From Mycolicibacterium novocastrense (GTDB taxonomy: Bacteria > Actinomycetota > Actinomycetes > Mycobacteriales > Mycobacteriaceae): 64,000 nucleotides of DNA. The position numbers and the translations under genes were made by a program. The notes under the pieces were generated by a model. It made no database searches. It saw only the letters and a list, made by a program, of their open reading frames with translations, and was not told the origin of the DNA. The stretch spans positions 1 to 64,000 of the forward strand of contig NZ_BCTA01000051.1 of assembly GCF_001570485.1 (NCBI RefSeq). The letters are read 5' to 3'. Shown here in pieces: positions 17,578 to 25,922 of this stretch; within the stretch, counting starts at the first letter, position 1; the number at the start of each line of letters is the position of its first letter.

Positions 17578-18252
17578 ATGCCACCGCATTTCACCGACGG
17601 CGAGCCACACCGCCATCTCGAGCGGCCCAAGCGCGCGCGACAGCCCGGGGAGCCGTTGCGCATCGGCGTCGGCGGTCCGGTGGGTTCGGGTAAGACCGCC
17701 CTGGTCGCTGCGTTGTGCCGGCAGCTGCGCGACGAGGTGTCGCTGGCCGTGCTGACCAACGACATCTACACCACCGAGGACGCGGACTTCCTACGGCGCC
17801 ATGCCGTGCTGCCCGACGAGCGGATCGCCGCGGTGCAGACCGGCGGCTGCCCGCACACCGCGATCCGCGACGACATCACCGCCAACCTCGACGCCATCGA
17901 CGACCTCATCGCCGGAAACGACCGGCTGGACCTCATCCTCGTCGAATCCGGGGGAGACAACCTGACGGCGACGTTCTCCTCAGGGCTGGTCGATGTCCAG
18001 ATCTTCGTCGTCGATGTGGCCGGCGGCGACAAGGTTCCCCGCAAGGGCGGTCCCGGGGTGACCTACTCAGACCTGTTTGTGATCAACAAGACCGACCTCG
18101 CCCCACTGGTCGGAGCCGACCTCGACGTGATGCGGCGCGACGCGACGGCCGTGCGCGGTGAGCGCCCGTTCGTGATGATCTCGCTGACCGAGGACCCCGC
18201 GGCCTCCGCGGTGCTGGACTGGGTGCGCGCCCAACTCCGGGTGCCCGTCTAG
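17578..18252 (+). CDS. ureG: Urease accessory GTPase UreG
   Basis: The 224-residue SIMIBI-class GTPase delivers nickel to apo-urease. The P-loop GGPVGSGKTAL is near residue 30, the metal-binding CPH motif sits in TGGCPHTAIRDD near 95, and VESGGDNLTATFS and the guanine-specific NKTDLAP near 165 follow. The N-terminus is His-rich (MPPHFTDGEPHRHLE), which may help nickel handling. It overlaps the ureD start by one base. Confidence 0.97.
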   Translation: MPPHFTDGEPHRHLERPKRARQPGEPLRIGVGGPVGSGKTALVAALCRQLRDEVSLAVLTNDIYTTEDADFLRRHAVLPDERIAAVQTGGCPHTAIRDDITANLDAIDDLIAGNDRLDLILVESGGDNLTATFSSGLVDVQIFVVDVAGGDKVPRKGGPGVTYSDLFVINKTDLAPLVGADLDVMRRDATAVRGERPFVMISLTEDPAASAVLDWVRAQLRVPV

Positions 18253-18878
18253 TGCGATCCGAGGTCCTGATCGTCGCGCGGCGGGACCGCCGCCCGCGCA
18301 TCGAATGCGCCGGCGGTCTGGCTGCCCGGCTCACCGGGCCCGACACGGTCCATCTCGTGTCGGCGGCGGCGACCCCGTTGGGTGGCGACGTGCTCCATTT
18401 CCGCGTCGTCGTCGAACCGGACGCTCGGCTGCGGATACGCACCGCCGCCGCGACCATGGCTCTGCCCGGTACGAAAACCCCTGAATCCCATGCGATCTGG
18501 GAGCTCGATGTGGCGGGCTTGCTGGACCTCGACCCGGAGCCCACGATCGTGGCCGCCGACTCACGCCACCACAGCTCGGTCCGCCTCGATCTCGGCGCAT
18601 GCGGACGGGTCAGGATCCGCGAGCGGGTGCAGATCGGCAGATCCGATGAACGTGATGGGTTCTGGTCGGGATCGCTGCACGCCGACGTCGACGGCGCTCC
18701 ACTGCTGCGGCACCGCATCGAGCTGGGCAGGGGATCGGTCACCGACGACGAGATCGGCGCGCCGATGGCGGCGATCAGCGAACTGAGCTACCCGGACGCC
18801 GACGTCGACACCACGGGTGAACCGCTGGCGCTGGCTGCGGGCGGCTGCCTTGCGACGTGGCAGGGCGCGCGACTCTAG
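18252..18878 (+). CDS. ureD: Urease accessory protein UreD
   Basis: The 208-residue protein is the nickel-insertion scaffold (UreH/UreD). The landmarks PLGGDVLHFRVVVEPDARL and the run GSLHADVDGAPLLRHRIELG fit the family, although it is shorter than enterobacterial UreD, as usual in mycobacteria. The GTG start shares a base with the ureG stop. Its end overlaps the 3' end of ndh by 4 bases, convergently. No ureE is present in the operon. Confidence 0.9.
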   Translation: MRSEVLIVARRDRRPRIECAGGLAARLTGPDTVHLVSAAATPLGGDVLHFRVVVEPDARLRIRTAAATMALPGTKTPESHAIWELDVAGLLDLDPEPTIVAADSRHHSSVRLDLGACGRVRIRERVQIGRSDERDGFWSGSLHADVDGAPLLRHRIELGRGSVTDDEIGAPMAAISELSYPDADVDTTGEPLALAAGGCLATWQGARL

Positions 18879-20248
18879 CCTGCGACCTTCTCGGTGTCGC
18901 GTACGCCGGCCGCGATCTCCTCGAGCTCCTCGATTCGGGTGCGGGCGTAGGCCTGCTGCTCGGTGATCGTGAGGTTGCCGCGCTGCGTCGACAGGAACGT
19001 CACCGTCCACGACACCAGCGTGGTGAGCTTGCGCCGGAAGCCGACCAGATACACGAGGTGCAACACCAGCCAGGCCAGCCACGCGATGAAGCCACCGAAC
19101 TCCAGCGGGCCGATCTTGGCGACCGCGGAGAACCGCGAGACCGTGGCCATCGAACCCTTGTCGAAGTATTGGAACGGTTCGCGCTGCGTGGGGTCGGCGC
19201 CCTTGAGCTCGGCCCTGATCGCGTTGGCGGCATACCGTCCACCCTGAATGGCGCCCTGCGCCTGCCCGGGTACGCCCTCCACATGGGCCATATCGCCCAC
19301 CACGAACACGTTCGGATGGCCGGGCAGCGTCAGGTCCGGGTTCACCAGCACGCGCCCGGCCCGGTCGACCTCGCCCTCGGACTGCTCGGCGAGGTCCCGG
19401 CCCAGCGGGCTGGCCTGCACACCGGCCGACCACACCTTCGTCGCGGACTCGATACGCCGGATCGTGCCGTCGGAGTCCTTGACGGTGATGCCGTTGCGGT
19501 CGACGTCGGTGACCATGGCGCCGAGCTGGATGTCGACGCCCATCTTCTCCAGCCGGGCCTGCGCCTTCTTGCCGAGCTTTTCGCCCATCGGGGGCAAGAC
19601 CGCGGGCGCGGCGTCGAGCAGGATCACCCGCGCGGTGGTCGAATCGATATGGCGGAACGCACCTTTGAGGGTGTGGTCCGCCAATTCGGCGATCTGTCCG
19701 GCCATTTCGACGCCGGTCGGACCCGCACCGACCACCGTGAACGTCAGCAGCTTCTCGCGCCGGGCCGGATCACTGGAACGCTCCGCCTGCTCGAACGCGC
19801 TGAGGATGCGCGCCCGCAGCTCCAGCGCGTCGTCGATGGACTTCATGCCCGGTGCCCACTCCGCGAAATGGTCGTTACCGAAGTAGGACTGGCCGGCGCC
19901 GGCGGCGACGATGAGCGTGTCGTAGGGGGTGACGTAGGTGTGGCCCAGCAGCTCCGACTTGACCGTCTGGTTGGCCAGGTCGATGTGGGTGACATCCCCG
20001 AGCAGCACCTGACAGTTCTTCTGCTTGCGCAGGATCATCCGCGTCGGGGGAGCGATCTCGCCGGAGGGGATGATGCCGGTGGCCACCTGGTACAGCAGCG
20101 GCTGGAAAAGATGGTGGGTGGTCTTGGCGATCAACTTGACGTCGACGTCGGCTCTCTTCAGCCTTTTGGCAGCGGTCAGCCCGCCGAACCCTGACCCGAT
20201 GATGACGACCTTGTGCCGATCAGATGCAGTGGCTCCGGGATGGCTCAT
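18875..20248 (-). CDS. ndh: Type II NADH dehydrogenase (non-proton-pumping)
   Basis: The 457-residue peripheral membrane flavoprotein passes electrons from NADH to menaquinone. The FAD Rossmann motif VVIIGSGFGGLTAAKRL is near residue 14, the NADH-binding VVGAGPTGVEMAGQIAEL near 170, and the FAD-contact NVFVVGDMAHVEG near 315. The quinone-site AQGAIQGGRYAA follows, and a hydrophobic C-terminal patch at about 385-405 (FIAWLAWLVLHLVYLVGFRR) anchors the membrane. It matches Rv1854c. GAGGAG precedes the start. A dyad, ACTACC-N6-GGTAGT, lies 36 bases upstream. Confidence 0.96.
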   Translation of the reverse strand: MSHPGATASDRHKVVIIGSGFGGLTAAKRLKRADVDVKLIAKTTHHLFQPLLYQVATGIIPSGEIAPPTRMILRKQKNCQVLLGDVTHIDLANQTVKSELLGHTYVTPYDTLIVAAGAGQSYFGNDHFAEWAPGMKSIDDALELRARILSAFEQAERSSDPARREKLLTFTVVGAGPTGVEMAGQIAELADHTLKGAFRHIDSTTARVILLDAAPAVLPPMGEKLGKKAQARLEKMGVDIQLGAMVTDVDRNGITVKDSDGTIRRIESATKVWSAGVQASPLGRDLAEQSEGEVDRAGRVLVNPDLTLPGHPNVFVVGDMAHVEGVPGQAQGAIQGGRYAANAIRAELKGADPTQREPFQYFDKGSMATVSRFSAVAKIGPLEFGGFIAWLAWLVLHLVYLVGFRRKLTTLVSWTVTFLSTQRGNLTITEQQAYARTRIEELEEIAAGVRDTEKVAG

Positions 20249-20283
20249 TCTGGGCTCCTCGACGGTGCTTCCACGTGCAGTTC

Positions 20284-20301
20284 ACTACCCGTAACGGTAG
20301 T
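20284..20301. promoter_or_regulatory. Perfect dyad ACTACC-N6-GGTAGT upstream of ndh
   Basis: The 6-bp arms are exactly complementary and separated by CGTAAC. The dyad lies in the ndh leader/promoter, 36-53 bases before the start. It looks like a repressor operator, but the regulator is unknown. Confidence 0.4.
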
Positions 20302-20360
20302 CGCCTGAACACCCGATCAGTGAACGGGTTCGCTGTGTTATATCCCACCCGGTGCAGCGA

Positions 20361-21290
20361 TCACCCACCGAGCAGCGGTCGAAGCGCTTCGCCCACCGCG
20401 GTGACACGGCCGGGGTGGTAGCCGTCGAGGCTCGTCACCGGGCTCAAGATCACCCCGTCGACACCGGCGTCGAGGACCTTGGTCTTGATCTGCTCGGCGA
20501 TCTGATCGGCACCGCCGAACACCGCTTGCTGTTTGAAGTCGTCCGGGATGACGTCGCCGGTGACGTTCTCGTCGATGATCGCGACGACGAGCATGCTGGT
20601 CTCCAGCGTCGCGGGGTCGCGGCCGATCTCCTCGCAGCGTTCCTTGACCACCTGTATCTTGCGCGGCAGCTCGTCGAAGCCCGCGATGATGTTGAGGTGG
20701 TCGAAGTGCCTGGCCGCCAGCGGGATCGTCTTCTTCTCGCCGCTGCCACCGATCATCAGCGGAATGTGGTCGCGGAACCGCGGTTCGGCCATGGCCTCTT
20801 TGGCGCGGTAGTACTTGCCCTCGACCGTCGGGCGCTCGCCGCGCAGCATCGGCAGGATGATCTCCAACGCCTCGCCGAGCTTGTTGAAGCGGTCGGTGAA
20901 GGTCCCGAACTCGTATCCGAGGCTGTCGTGTTCGAGCTCGTACCAACCGGTGCCGATGCCGAGGATGGCGCGTCCCTGGCTCATCACGTCCAGTGTGGTG
21001 ATCGCCTTGGCCAGCAGCGTCGGATTGCGGTAGGTGTTGCCGGTCACGAGGGTCCCCAGCTGAACCCGCTCGGTGGCCGTCGCCAGACCGCCCAGCGCCG
21101 TGTACGCCTCGAGCATGGGCTGGTCCGGCGTGCCGAGTCCGGGCAATTGATAGAAGTGGTCCATCACGAAGACCGAGTCGAAACCGGCCGCCTCGGCCTC
21201 CTGCGCCTGCGCGATGACAGTGGGGAAGATCTCGGCCACGCCCGTGCCGTAGGAGAAGTTGGGGATCTGGAGCCCGAGTTTGATGGTCAT
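20361..21290 (-). CDS. LLM-class F420-dependent oxidoreductase (Rv1855c-type)
   Basis: The 309-residue TIM-barrel protein has LGLQIPNFSYGTG at the N-terminus, FDSVFVMDHFYQLPGLGT near 40, RVQLGTLVTGNTYRNP near 80 and GRAILGIGTGWYELEH near 115. The last is typical of flavin/F420 luciferase-like enzymes. The F420 preference is inferred from the mycobacterial family and the substrate is unknown. The ATG at 21290 is used; an upstream in-frame ATG (21308) only adds six residues. The upstream SDR gene is on the same strand 65 bases away. Confidence 0.88.
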   Translation of the reverse strand: MTIKLGLQIPNFSYGTGVAEIFPTVIAQAQEAEAAGFDSVFVMDHFYQLPGLGTPDQPMLEAYTALGGLATATERVQLGTLVTGNTYRNPTLLAKAITTLDVMSQGRAILGIGTGWYELEHDSLGYEFGTFTDRFNKLGEALEIILPMLRGERPTVEGKYYRAKEAMAEPRFRDHIPLMIGGSGEKKTIPLAARHFDHLNIIAGFDELPRKIQVVKERCEEIGRDPATLETSMLVVAIIDENVTGDVIPDDFKQQAVFGGADQIAEQIKTKVLDAGVDGVILSPVTSLDGYHPGRVTAVGEALRPLLGG

Positions 21291-21355
21291 GAGAGCACGT
21301 AACCACACCTAAGCGGAGCGGTCACCCCGTTTAGCTTCGGGCGAAAGGCGGAATA

Positions 21356-22027
21356 TCAGCCGAAGTTTGCGAGCGCGCCCTTGCTGACATGCAGAACCTG
21401 GCCGGTGATGTGGCGCGCGGCCGGCGTGGTGAGGAACAAAGCGAGCCGCGCGATCTCGTCGGCGACCGGCGGAGGTGTGCGCGACAGGCCCTCGTACCCG
21501 GGCTCGGCGCTTCGGCCCGAGGCCACCGCATTGACGGTGATGCCGCGCGTGCCGAAGTACTCGGCCTGACCGGCGGTCCAGTCGGCGAGCGCAGCCTTGA
21601 CCGCCGCGTCCGCGCTGCCGACGGCCGGGTTCTCGGGGACCACGTTGACGATCGAACCGCCCGATCGCAGATGGTCGCCGAGGATCTGCACCGTCAGCAC
21701 GGCCGACACGACCGTCGAGTCCAGCGCCGCACGCCACGCCCTGGCCAGGTCGGACAGCGAATAAGTGCGGGGATCGCCGCCGTCCCACCCGGGGGCGGGC
21801 ACGTTGACGATCGTGTCGAGGTGGTGCGGAAACTGCTGTCGGGCCGCTTCCAGGCTGTCGGGATCGGTGTTGTCGAGCACGATCGCGTCGACGTCGAGTT
21901 CCTTGGCGGCGACTTCGAGTTCGTCGCGGCGGGCGCCCACGATCACGACGCGGTGACCGGCGTCGCGGAAGCCTTCGGCGATCGTGCGGCCCAGATCGGT
22001 GTCACCTGCGGTGACGAGCACCTCCAT
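21356..22027 (-). CDS. Atypical short-chain dehydrogenase/reductase (Rv1856c-type)
   Basis: The 223-residue Rossmann protein starts MEVLVTAGDTDLGRTIAEGF. The glycine-rich loop is altered (TAGDTDLG instead of TGxxxGIG), NNAG is replaced by NVPAPG, and no clear YxxxK triad is present. The tail GITVNAVASGRSAEPG and the domain length are SDR-like. Cofactor use or catalysis may be lost or changed. It corresponds to Rv1856c and is divergent from modB. TACTG-GA-CAGTA lies 54 bases upstream. Confidence 0.8.
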   Translation of the reverse strand: MEVLVTAGDTDLGRTIAEGFRDAGHRVVIVGARRDELEVAAKELDVDAIVLDNTDPDSLEAARQQFPHHLDTIVNVPAPGWDGGDPRTYSLSDLARAWRAALDSTVVSAVLTVQILGDHLRSGGSIVNVVPENPAVGSADAAVKAALADWTAGQAEYFGTRGITVNAVASGRSAEPGYEGLSRTPPPVADEIARLALFLTTPAARHITGQVLHVSKGALANFG

Positions 22028-22080
22028 CGCGAGGACCTCCCTGTCGTGTTCGACGCTGAACGCAGCGATCCTCCAAATGT

Positions 22081-22092
22081 TACTGGACAGTA
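22081..22092. promoter_or_regulatory. Short perfect dyad TACTG-GA-CAGTA between the SDR gene and modB
   Basis: This is a 12-bp palindrome (apart from the central GA) in the divergent intergenic region. Short TACTG/CAGTA dyads are common TetR-type operators. A role for the SDR or mod promoter is inferred only from position. Confidence 0.35.
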
Positions 22093-22164
22093 GCTACAGC
22101 ACGAAACCGGCGCGCAGGCGCATGTCCCATAGGGTTTGGCCTGTGAGGTGCGAGGCGGGGCGGG

Positions 22165-22968
22165 TTGAGTAACCCGGCTGGTCTTCCGCGCTGGCTGTAT
22201 CTGCCCGCGGCGGTCGGCGCGCTGTTCGTCGCGGTGCCGCTCGCCGCGATCGCGGCCAGGGTCGACTGGCCGAACATCCTGCAGCTGATCAGCAGCGAGT
22301 CCTCGGTGAACGCGCTGCTGCTGAGCCTGCGTACGGCGACCGCGAGCACGGTGCTGTGTCTGATATTCGGCGTTCCGATGGCGCTGGTCCTCGCGCGCAG
22401 CGACAGCCGGGTGGTCCGGGCCGCGCGACCCCTGATCCTGTTGCCGCTCGTGCTGCCCCCGGTGGTCGGGGGGATCGCGCTGCTGTACGCATTCGGCCGC
22501 CTCGGTCTGATCGGCCAGTATCTGGACGCCGCGGGCGTGCAGATCGCGTTCACGACGACGGCGGTCGTGCTTGCTCAGACGTTCGTGTCGCTGCCGTTCC
22601 TGGTGATCGCGCTCGAAGGGGCCGCGCGTACGGCCGGGACCGGCTACGAGACGGTGGCCGCCACGCTCGGTGCCCGCCCGTCCCGGGTGTGGTGGCGCGT
22701 CACGCTTCCGCTGCTGACGCCCGGCCTGGTCTCCGGCGCGGTGCTGGCGTTCGCCCGATCCCTCGGCGAGTTCGGCGCGACGCTCACGTTCGCCGGCTCA
22801 CGCGAGGGTGTTACCCGCACACTTCCGCTGGAGATCTACCTGCAGCGGGAGAGCGACCCCGACGCCGCGGTGGCGTTGTCGCTCCTGCTGGTGGTGGTGG
22901 CGGCCGTGGTGGTGCTGGGGTTGGGCACTCGACGGTTGCGCGGTGACAGCGCGTGGAGCGCGGCGTGA
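22165..22968 (+). CDS. modB: Molybdate ABC transporter permease
   Basis: The 267-residue inner-membrane protein has about five or six transmembrane helices. The cytoplasmic EAA loop for ModC contact is TAGTGYETVAATLGARPSRV (about 160-180). The C-terminal FARSLGEFGATLTFAGS motif is typical of ModB/CysTW permeases. The start is TTG 22165, preceded by GGCGGG; no better in-frame start exists. modA, which precedes modB in M. tuberculosis, is not found here. modC overlaps the 3' end by 16 bases. Confidence 0.92.
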   Translation: MSNPAGLPRWLYLPAAVGALFVAVPLAAIAARVDWPNILQLISSESSVNALLLSLRTATASTVLCLIFGVPMALVLARSDSRVVRAARPLILLPLVLPPVVGGIALLYAFGRLGLIGQYLDAAGVQIAFTTTAVVLAQTFVSLPFLVIALEGAARTAGTGYETVAATLGARPSRVWWRVTLPLLTPGLVSGAVLAFARSLGEFGATLTFAGSREGVTRTLPLEIYLQRESDPDAAVALSLLLVVVAAVVVLGLGTRRLRGDSAWSAA

Positions 22969-24017
22969 CCGGCGTCAGCGTGCGCGCGGTCGTCGAACAG
23001 CGCGGCGTCGACGTCGCGTTCGACGTCGGCGCCGGCGAAGTGCTGGCCGTACTCGGCCCCAACGGTGCGGGCAAGTCGACGATTCTGCATGTCATCGCCG
23101 GACTGGTACGGCCCGACGACGGTCTCGTGCGGGTGGGCCCCCGGGTGCTCTCGGACACCGAAGCGGGTGTCCATGTGGCGACCCACGACCGCCGCGTCGG
23201 GCTCCTGATGCAGGATCCGCTGCTGTTTCCGCATCTCGACGTCGCCGCCAACGTCGCCTTCGCACCCGCAAGCAGGCGTCCCGAGCATTGGCTCGCGCAG
23301 GTCGACGCGACCGGCCTGGCCGACCGCAGGCCGCGTCAGCTGTCCGGGGGACAGGCGCAACGGGTCGCGCTGGCACGGGCGTTGGCCGCCGAACCCGACG
23401 TGCTGTTGCTCGACGAGCCGTTGGCCGGGCTCGACGTCGCGGCCGCCGCCGCGATGCGCAAGGTGCTGCGCGACGTGCTCACACGCGACGGTCGGTCCGC
23501 GGTGATGGTGACCCACGACGTGCTCGACGTGGTCACCCTCGCCGATCGGGTGCTGGTGCTCGAATCCGGTCGTATCGCCGAAATAGGTTCTGCTGCAACG
23601 GTGTTGGCTGCCCCGCGGAGCGATTTCGGCGCCCGGTTGGCCGGGGTCAACCTTGTTCGCGGGACGGCGGACGGCCACGGTGTGCTCACCACCCGGTGGG
23701 GCGCGGCATGGCATGCGAGCCCGGCGCCGGATACCGCGACCGCAGGGCCGGCGGTCGCCCTGTTTCACCCTGCAGCGGTTGCGGTGTACCGGGACCGGCC
23801 GCACGGCAGCCCCCGTAACACCGTCGAAGTCACCGTCGCTGAACTCGACGGCCGCGGAACCGCTATTCGGGTCCGGGCCGAGGAGCAGCCCGACGGCAGC
23901 CCGGGGCTCGCGGCCGACATCACCGCGGATTCCGCGACCGAGTTGAGGCTCGCCCCCGGGGAACGGGTGTTCTTCGCAGTGAAGGCACAGGAGGTCACGC
24001 TTCATCCGGCCCAGTAA
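22953..24017 (+). CDS. modC: Molybdate ABC transporter ATP-binding protein
   Basis: The 354-residue ATPase has Walker A GPNGAGKST (about 33-41), a Q-loop MQDPLLFPHLD, the signature LSGGQAQRVALARAL near 130, Walker B VLLLDEPLAGLD, and a C-terminal Mop/TOBE-type region (about 285-350: NTVEVTVAELDG, FFAVKAQEV) that can bind molybdate. GTG 22953 overlaps modB; GTG 22965 is an alternative. apa follows after 209 bases, as in M. tuberculosis. Confidence 0.94.
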   Translation: MERGVTGVSVRAVVEQRGVDVAFDVGAGEVLAVLGPNGAGKSTILHVIAGLVRPDDGLVRVGPRVLSDTEAGVHVATHDRRVGLLMQDPLLFPHLDVAANVAFAPASRRPEHWLAQVDATGLADRRPRQLSGGQAQRVALARALAAEPDVLLLDEPLAGLDVAAAAAMRKVLRDVLTRDGRSAVMVTHDVLDVVTLADRVLVLESGRIAEIGSAATVLAAPRSDFGARLAGVNLVRGTADGHGVLTTRWGAAWHASPAPDTATAGPAVALFHPAAVAVYRDRPHGSPRNTVEVTVAELDGRGTAIRVRAEEQPDGSPGLAADITADSATELRLAPGERVFFAVKAQEVTLHPAQ

Positions 24018-24226
24018 CGGTTACCGGAGCGGCTGCGAAAAACAAGCGAGTCACCGGCAGCGACAGCGGTTCGTCCATCCCGCGCCACGCGCGGGTACTG
24101 TGCTGTGTCAGCAAATCGTGGTGTCACTGCTATCAGCGCTTATCGTCTTCTCAGCTATGTCTTATTTATCCTCATTTTGAGCAATTCACACTTGCGTCAC
24201 GGCGGTAACACGGTAGTTTCTTTTCC
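24018..24226 (+). promoter_or_regulatory. AT-rich promoter region of apa
   Basis: The 209-base spacer becomes clearly AT-rich from about 24110 to 24225, with runs such as TTATTTATCCTCATTTTGAG, unlike the surrounding GC-rich DNA. No coding frame is supported. It presumably holds the apa promoter, but no single -10/-35 pair stands out. Confidence 0.5.
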
Positions 24227-25330
24227 ATGGATCAGCCGGATGCGTTTTCAGCCCCGCGCAGGGGGCTCTCCAGGACTTTGGCGGTTGCGGCGGCGACCGG
24301 GGCAACGGCCATAGCGCTCGCGCTCCCGACGGTGGCCCAGGCGCAGCCCGAGCCGACGCCTCCGCCGCCCCCGCCGCCGCCGACGGGGAACACCTTCCTG
24401 CAAGGTCCTCCGCCGCCTCCGGCACCAGGGGCGCCGGCACCCGCTCCGGCACCGGGTGCGCCCGCTCCTGCTCCCGCGCCCGGCGCGCCAGCCCCCGCCC
24501 CTGGGGATCCGAACGCAGCGGCGCCCGCACCCGGCGATCCGAACGCACCGGCCCCGGCGCCCGGCGATCCGAACGCTCCGGCCCCGGCGCCCGGCGACCC
24601 GGGCCGCGTGGACTCGGCCGCCGGTGGCCTCAGCTACGTCGTGCCCGCGGGGTGGAAAGTCGCGGACTCGACGCAGCTCTCCTACGGCCAGGTGTTGCTG
24701 ACCAAGGACGCCCCCGAAGGCGCCGAGCCACCCAACGACACCAGCATCCTGCTCGGCCGCCTCGACCTCAAACTCTTCGCGGGCGCCGAGACGGACAACA
24801 CGAAAGCCGCACAGCGGTTGTCCTCCGACATGGGCGAGTTCTTCATGCCGTTCCCCGGCACCCGGGTCAACCAGGAGACCGTCGAGCTCAACGCCGACGG
24901 CATGCCGGGCGTCGCGTCGTACTACGAGGTGAAGTTCACCGACACGAACAAGCCCAACGGCCAGATCTGGGCCGGCGTGGTGGGCAACCCGGTCGAACCC
25001 GGTACGCCGCGCGGTCAGCGCACACCTGAGCGGTGGTTCGTGGTCTGGCTCGGCACCGCGAACAACCCTGTGCCCAAGGAAGAAGCGGTGACGCTGGCCA
25101 ATTCGATCCGGCCCTACACCCCACCCGCGGCCCCTGCGGCCCCGCCCGCGGATCCCAACGCGCCGGCACCCCCGCCCGCGGACCCCAACGCACCGCCTCC
25201 ACCGCCGGCCGATCCCAACGCGCCGCCGCCTCCGCCCGCGGACCCCAACGCGCCTGCGCCGCGGCCCGCGGTCGGCGAGCCCGTCCCGGTCGCGCCGGAG
25301 AACGCGCCCGGGATGACGCCCCCGGCCTGA
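24227..25330 (+). CDS. apa: Apa, alanine/proline-rich secreted antigen (fibronectin-attachment protein)
   Basis: The 367-residue secreted protein has a signal peptide (positive RR at 11-12, hydrophobic core to residue 36, cleavage after AQA39). A Pro/Ala-rich region (about 40-125) with APAPGDPNA repeats follows, then a folded core (about 130-295, starting GGLSYVVPAGWKVADST) and a second Pro-rich tail with PPPADPNAP repeats. This is the architecture of M. tuberculosis Apa (Rv1860), an O-mannosylated glycoprotein that binds fibronectin. The Thr/Pro sites for mannosylation are plausible here but cannot be proved. Its place after modC is conserved. Confidence 0.93.
   Translation: MDQPDAFSAPRRGLSRTLAVAAATGATAIALALPTVAQAQPEPTPPPPPPPPTGNTFLQGPPPPPAPGAPAPAPAPGAPAPAPAPGAPAPAPGDPNAAAPAPGDPNAPAPAPGDPNAPAPAPGDPGRVDSAAGGLSYVVPAGWKVADSTQLSYGQVLLTKDAPEGAEPPNDTSILLGRLDLKLFAGAETDNTKAAQRLSSDMGEFFMPFPGTRVNQETVELNADGMPGVASYYEVKFTDTNKPNGQIWAGVVGNPVEPGTPRGQRTPERWFVVWLGTANNPVPKEEAVTLANSIRPYTPPAAPAAPPADPNAPAPPPADPNAPPPPPADPNAPPPPPADPNAPAPRPAVGEPVPVAPENAPGMTPPA
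24505..24605 (+). repeat. In-frame GDPNA/PAPAPGDPNAP repeats in apa
   Basis: Three to four near-identical units of about 33 bases encode (A/P)PAPGDPNA blocks. The C-terminal region 25145-25260 carries a second set of about 30-base units encoding PPPADPNAP. Such repeats can expand or contract by slippage. Confidence 0.65.
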
Positions 25331-25337
25331 CGTACAG

Positions 25338-25380
25338 CGAGAGCTTCCTCCACGGCATCAAGCCGTGGAGGAAGCTCTCG
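25338..25380. terminator. Perfect 19-bp hairpin downstream of apa
   Basis: CGAGAGCTTCCTCCACGGC pairs with GCCGTGGAGGAAGCTCTCG over a 5-nt ATCAA loop, followed by AATTCTTCT on the plus strand. It sits between the convergent apa and CDGP-protein genes and can serve both. Confidence 0.8.
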
Positions 25381-25404
25381 AATTCTTCTGCGCTGCCGCG
25401 CCTG

Positions 25405-25650
25405 TCAGGGGCCGACCCGCGGCGGGTTGGCGTTCGAAACGTTCACGATGAAACAGTTCGTGCCGCCGAATCCCATGGCGCCGGCGGTTTGGCACCGCTC
25501 GAAGTTGCCGTCGGCCCCCACCGGTCCGTCGCATATCGTGCCGCCGCCCCACGGCGTCCATCCGCCCTGACATCCGGCGTTGGCCGGAGCGGCGAAGGCG
25601 ATGCCACGGGCCGCCAACGCTCCAACCGCCAGTGCAACAAGTGTTTTCAT
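25405..25650 (-). CDS. Small secreted CDGP-type mycobacterial protein
   Basis: The 81-residue protein has a cleavable signal peptide (MKTLVALAVGALAARGIAFA, cleaved near ANA). The mature part holds four Cys (GCQGGW, TICDGPVGADG, ERCQTAG, NCFIVN), suggesting two disulfides. The CDGP pattern is recurrent in mycobacterial exported proteins of unknown function. ATG 25650 is used because the signal peptide begins there; the GTG at 25659 adds three residues. Confidence 0.75.
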   Translation of the reverse strand: MKTLVALAVGALAARGIAFAAPANAGCQGGWTPWGGGTICDGPVGADGNFERCQTAGAMGFGGTNCFIVNVSNANPPRVGP

Positions 25651-25922
25651 CTCTTCCACCCTCTCCTTCGCGGTACCGGTCGTCGGGTCCGGTACTGAGT
25701 CTTCGCCGTAGCCGTAGGACGGTTCGTCGTTATCTACAGGTTATGCCGTTGTTATCACAGAGGAATCGGGATTTCCCCTACAAGTGATCGGGCCGACGTA
25801 CAGGGACGACGTGCCCGCCCACCACGTCTGTCCGCTTCGCCGCCGCGGGCGTTAGCGTTGTTCGCTGTCAGTGAAGACGCCCCGGGGTGGTGGCCCGGTC
25901 AGCGTGGGGCGACGATGTGGTG

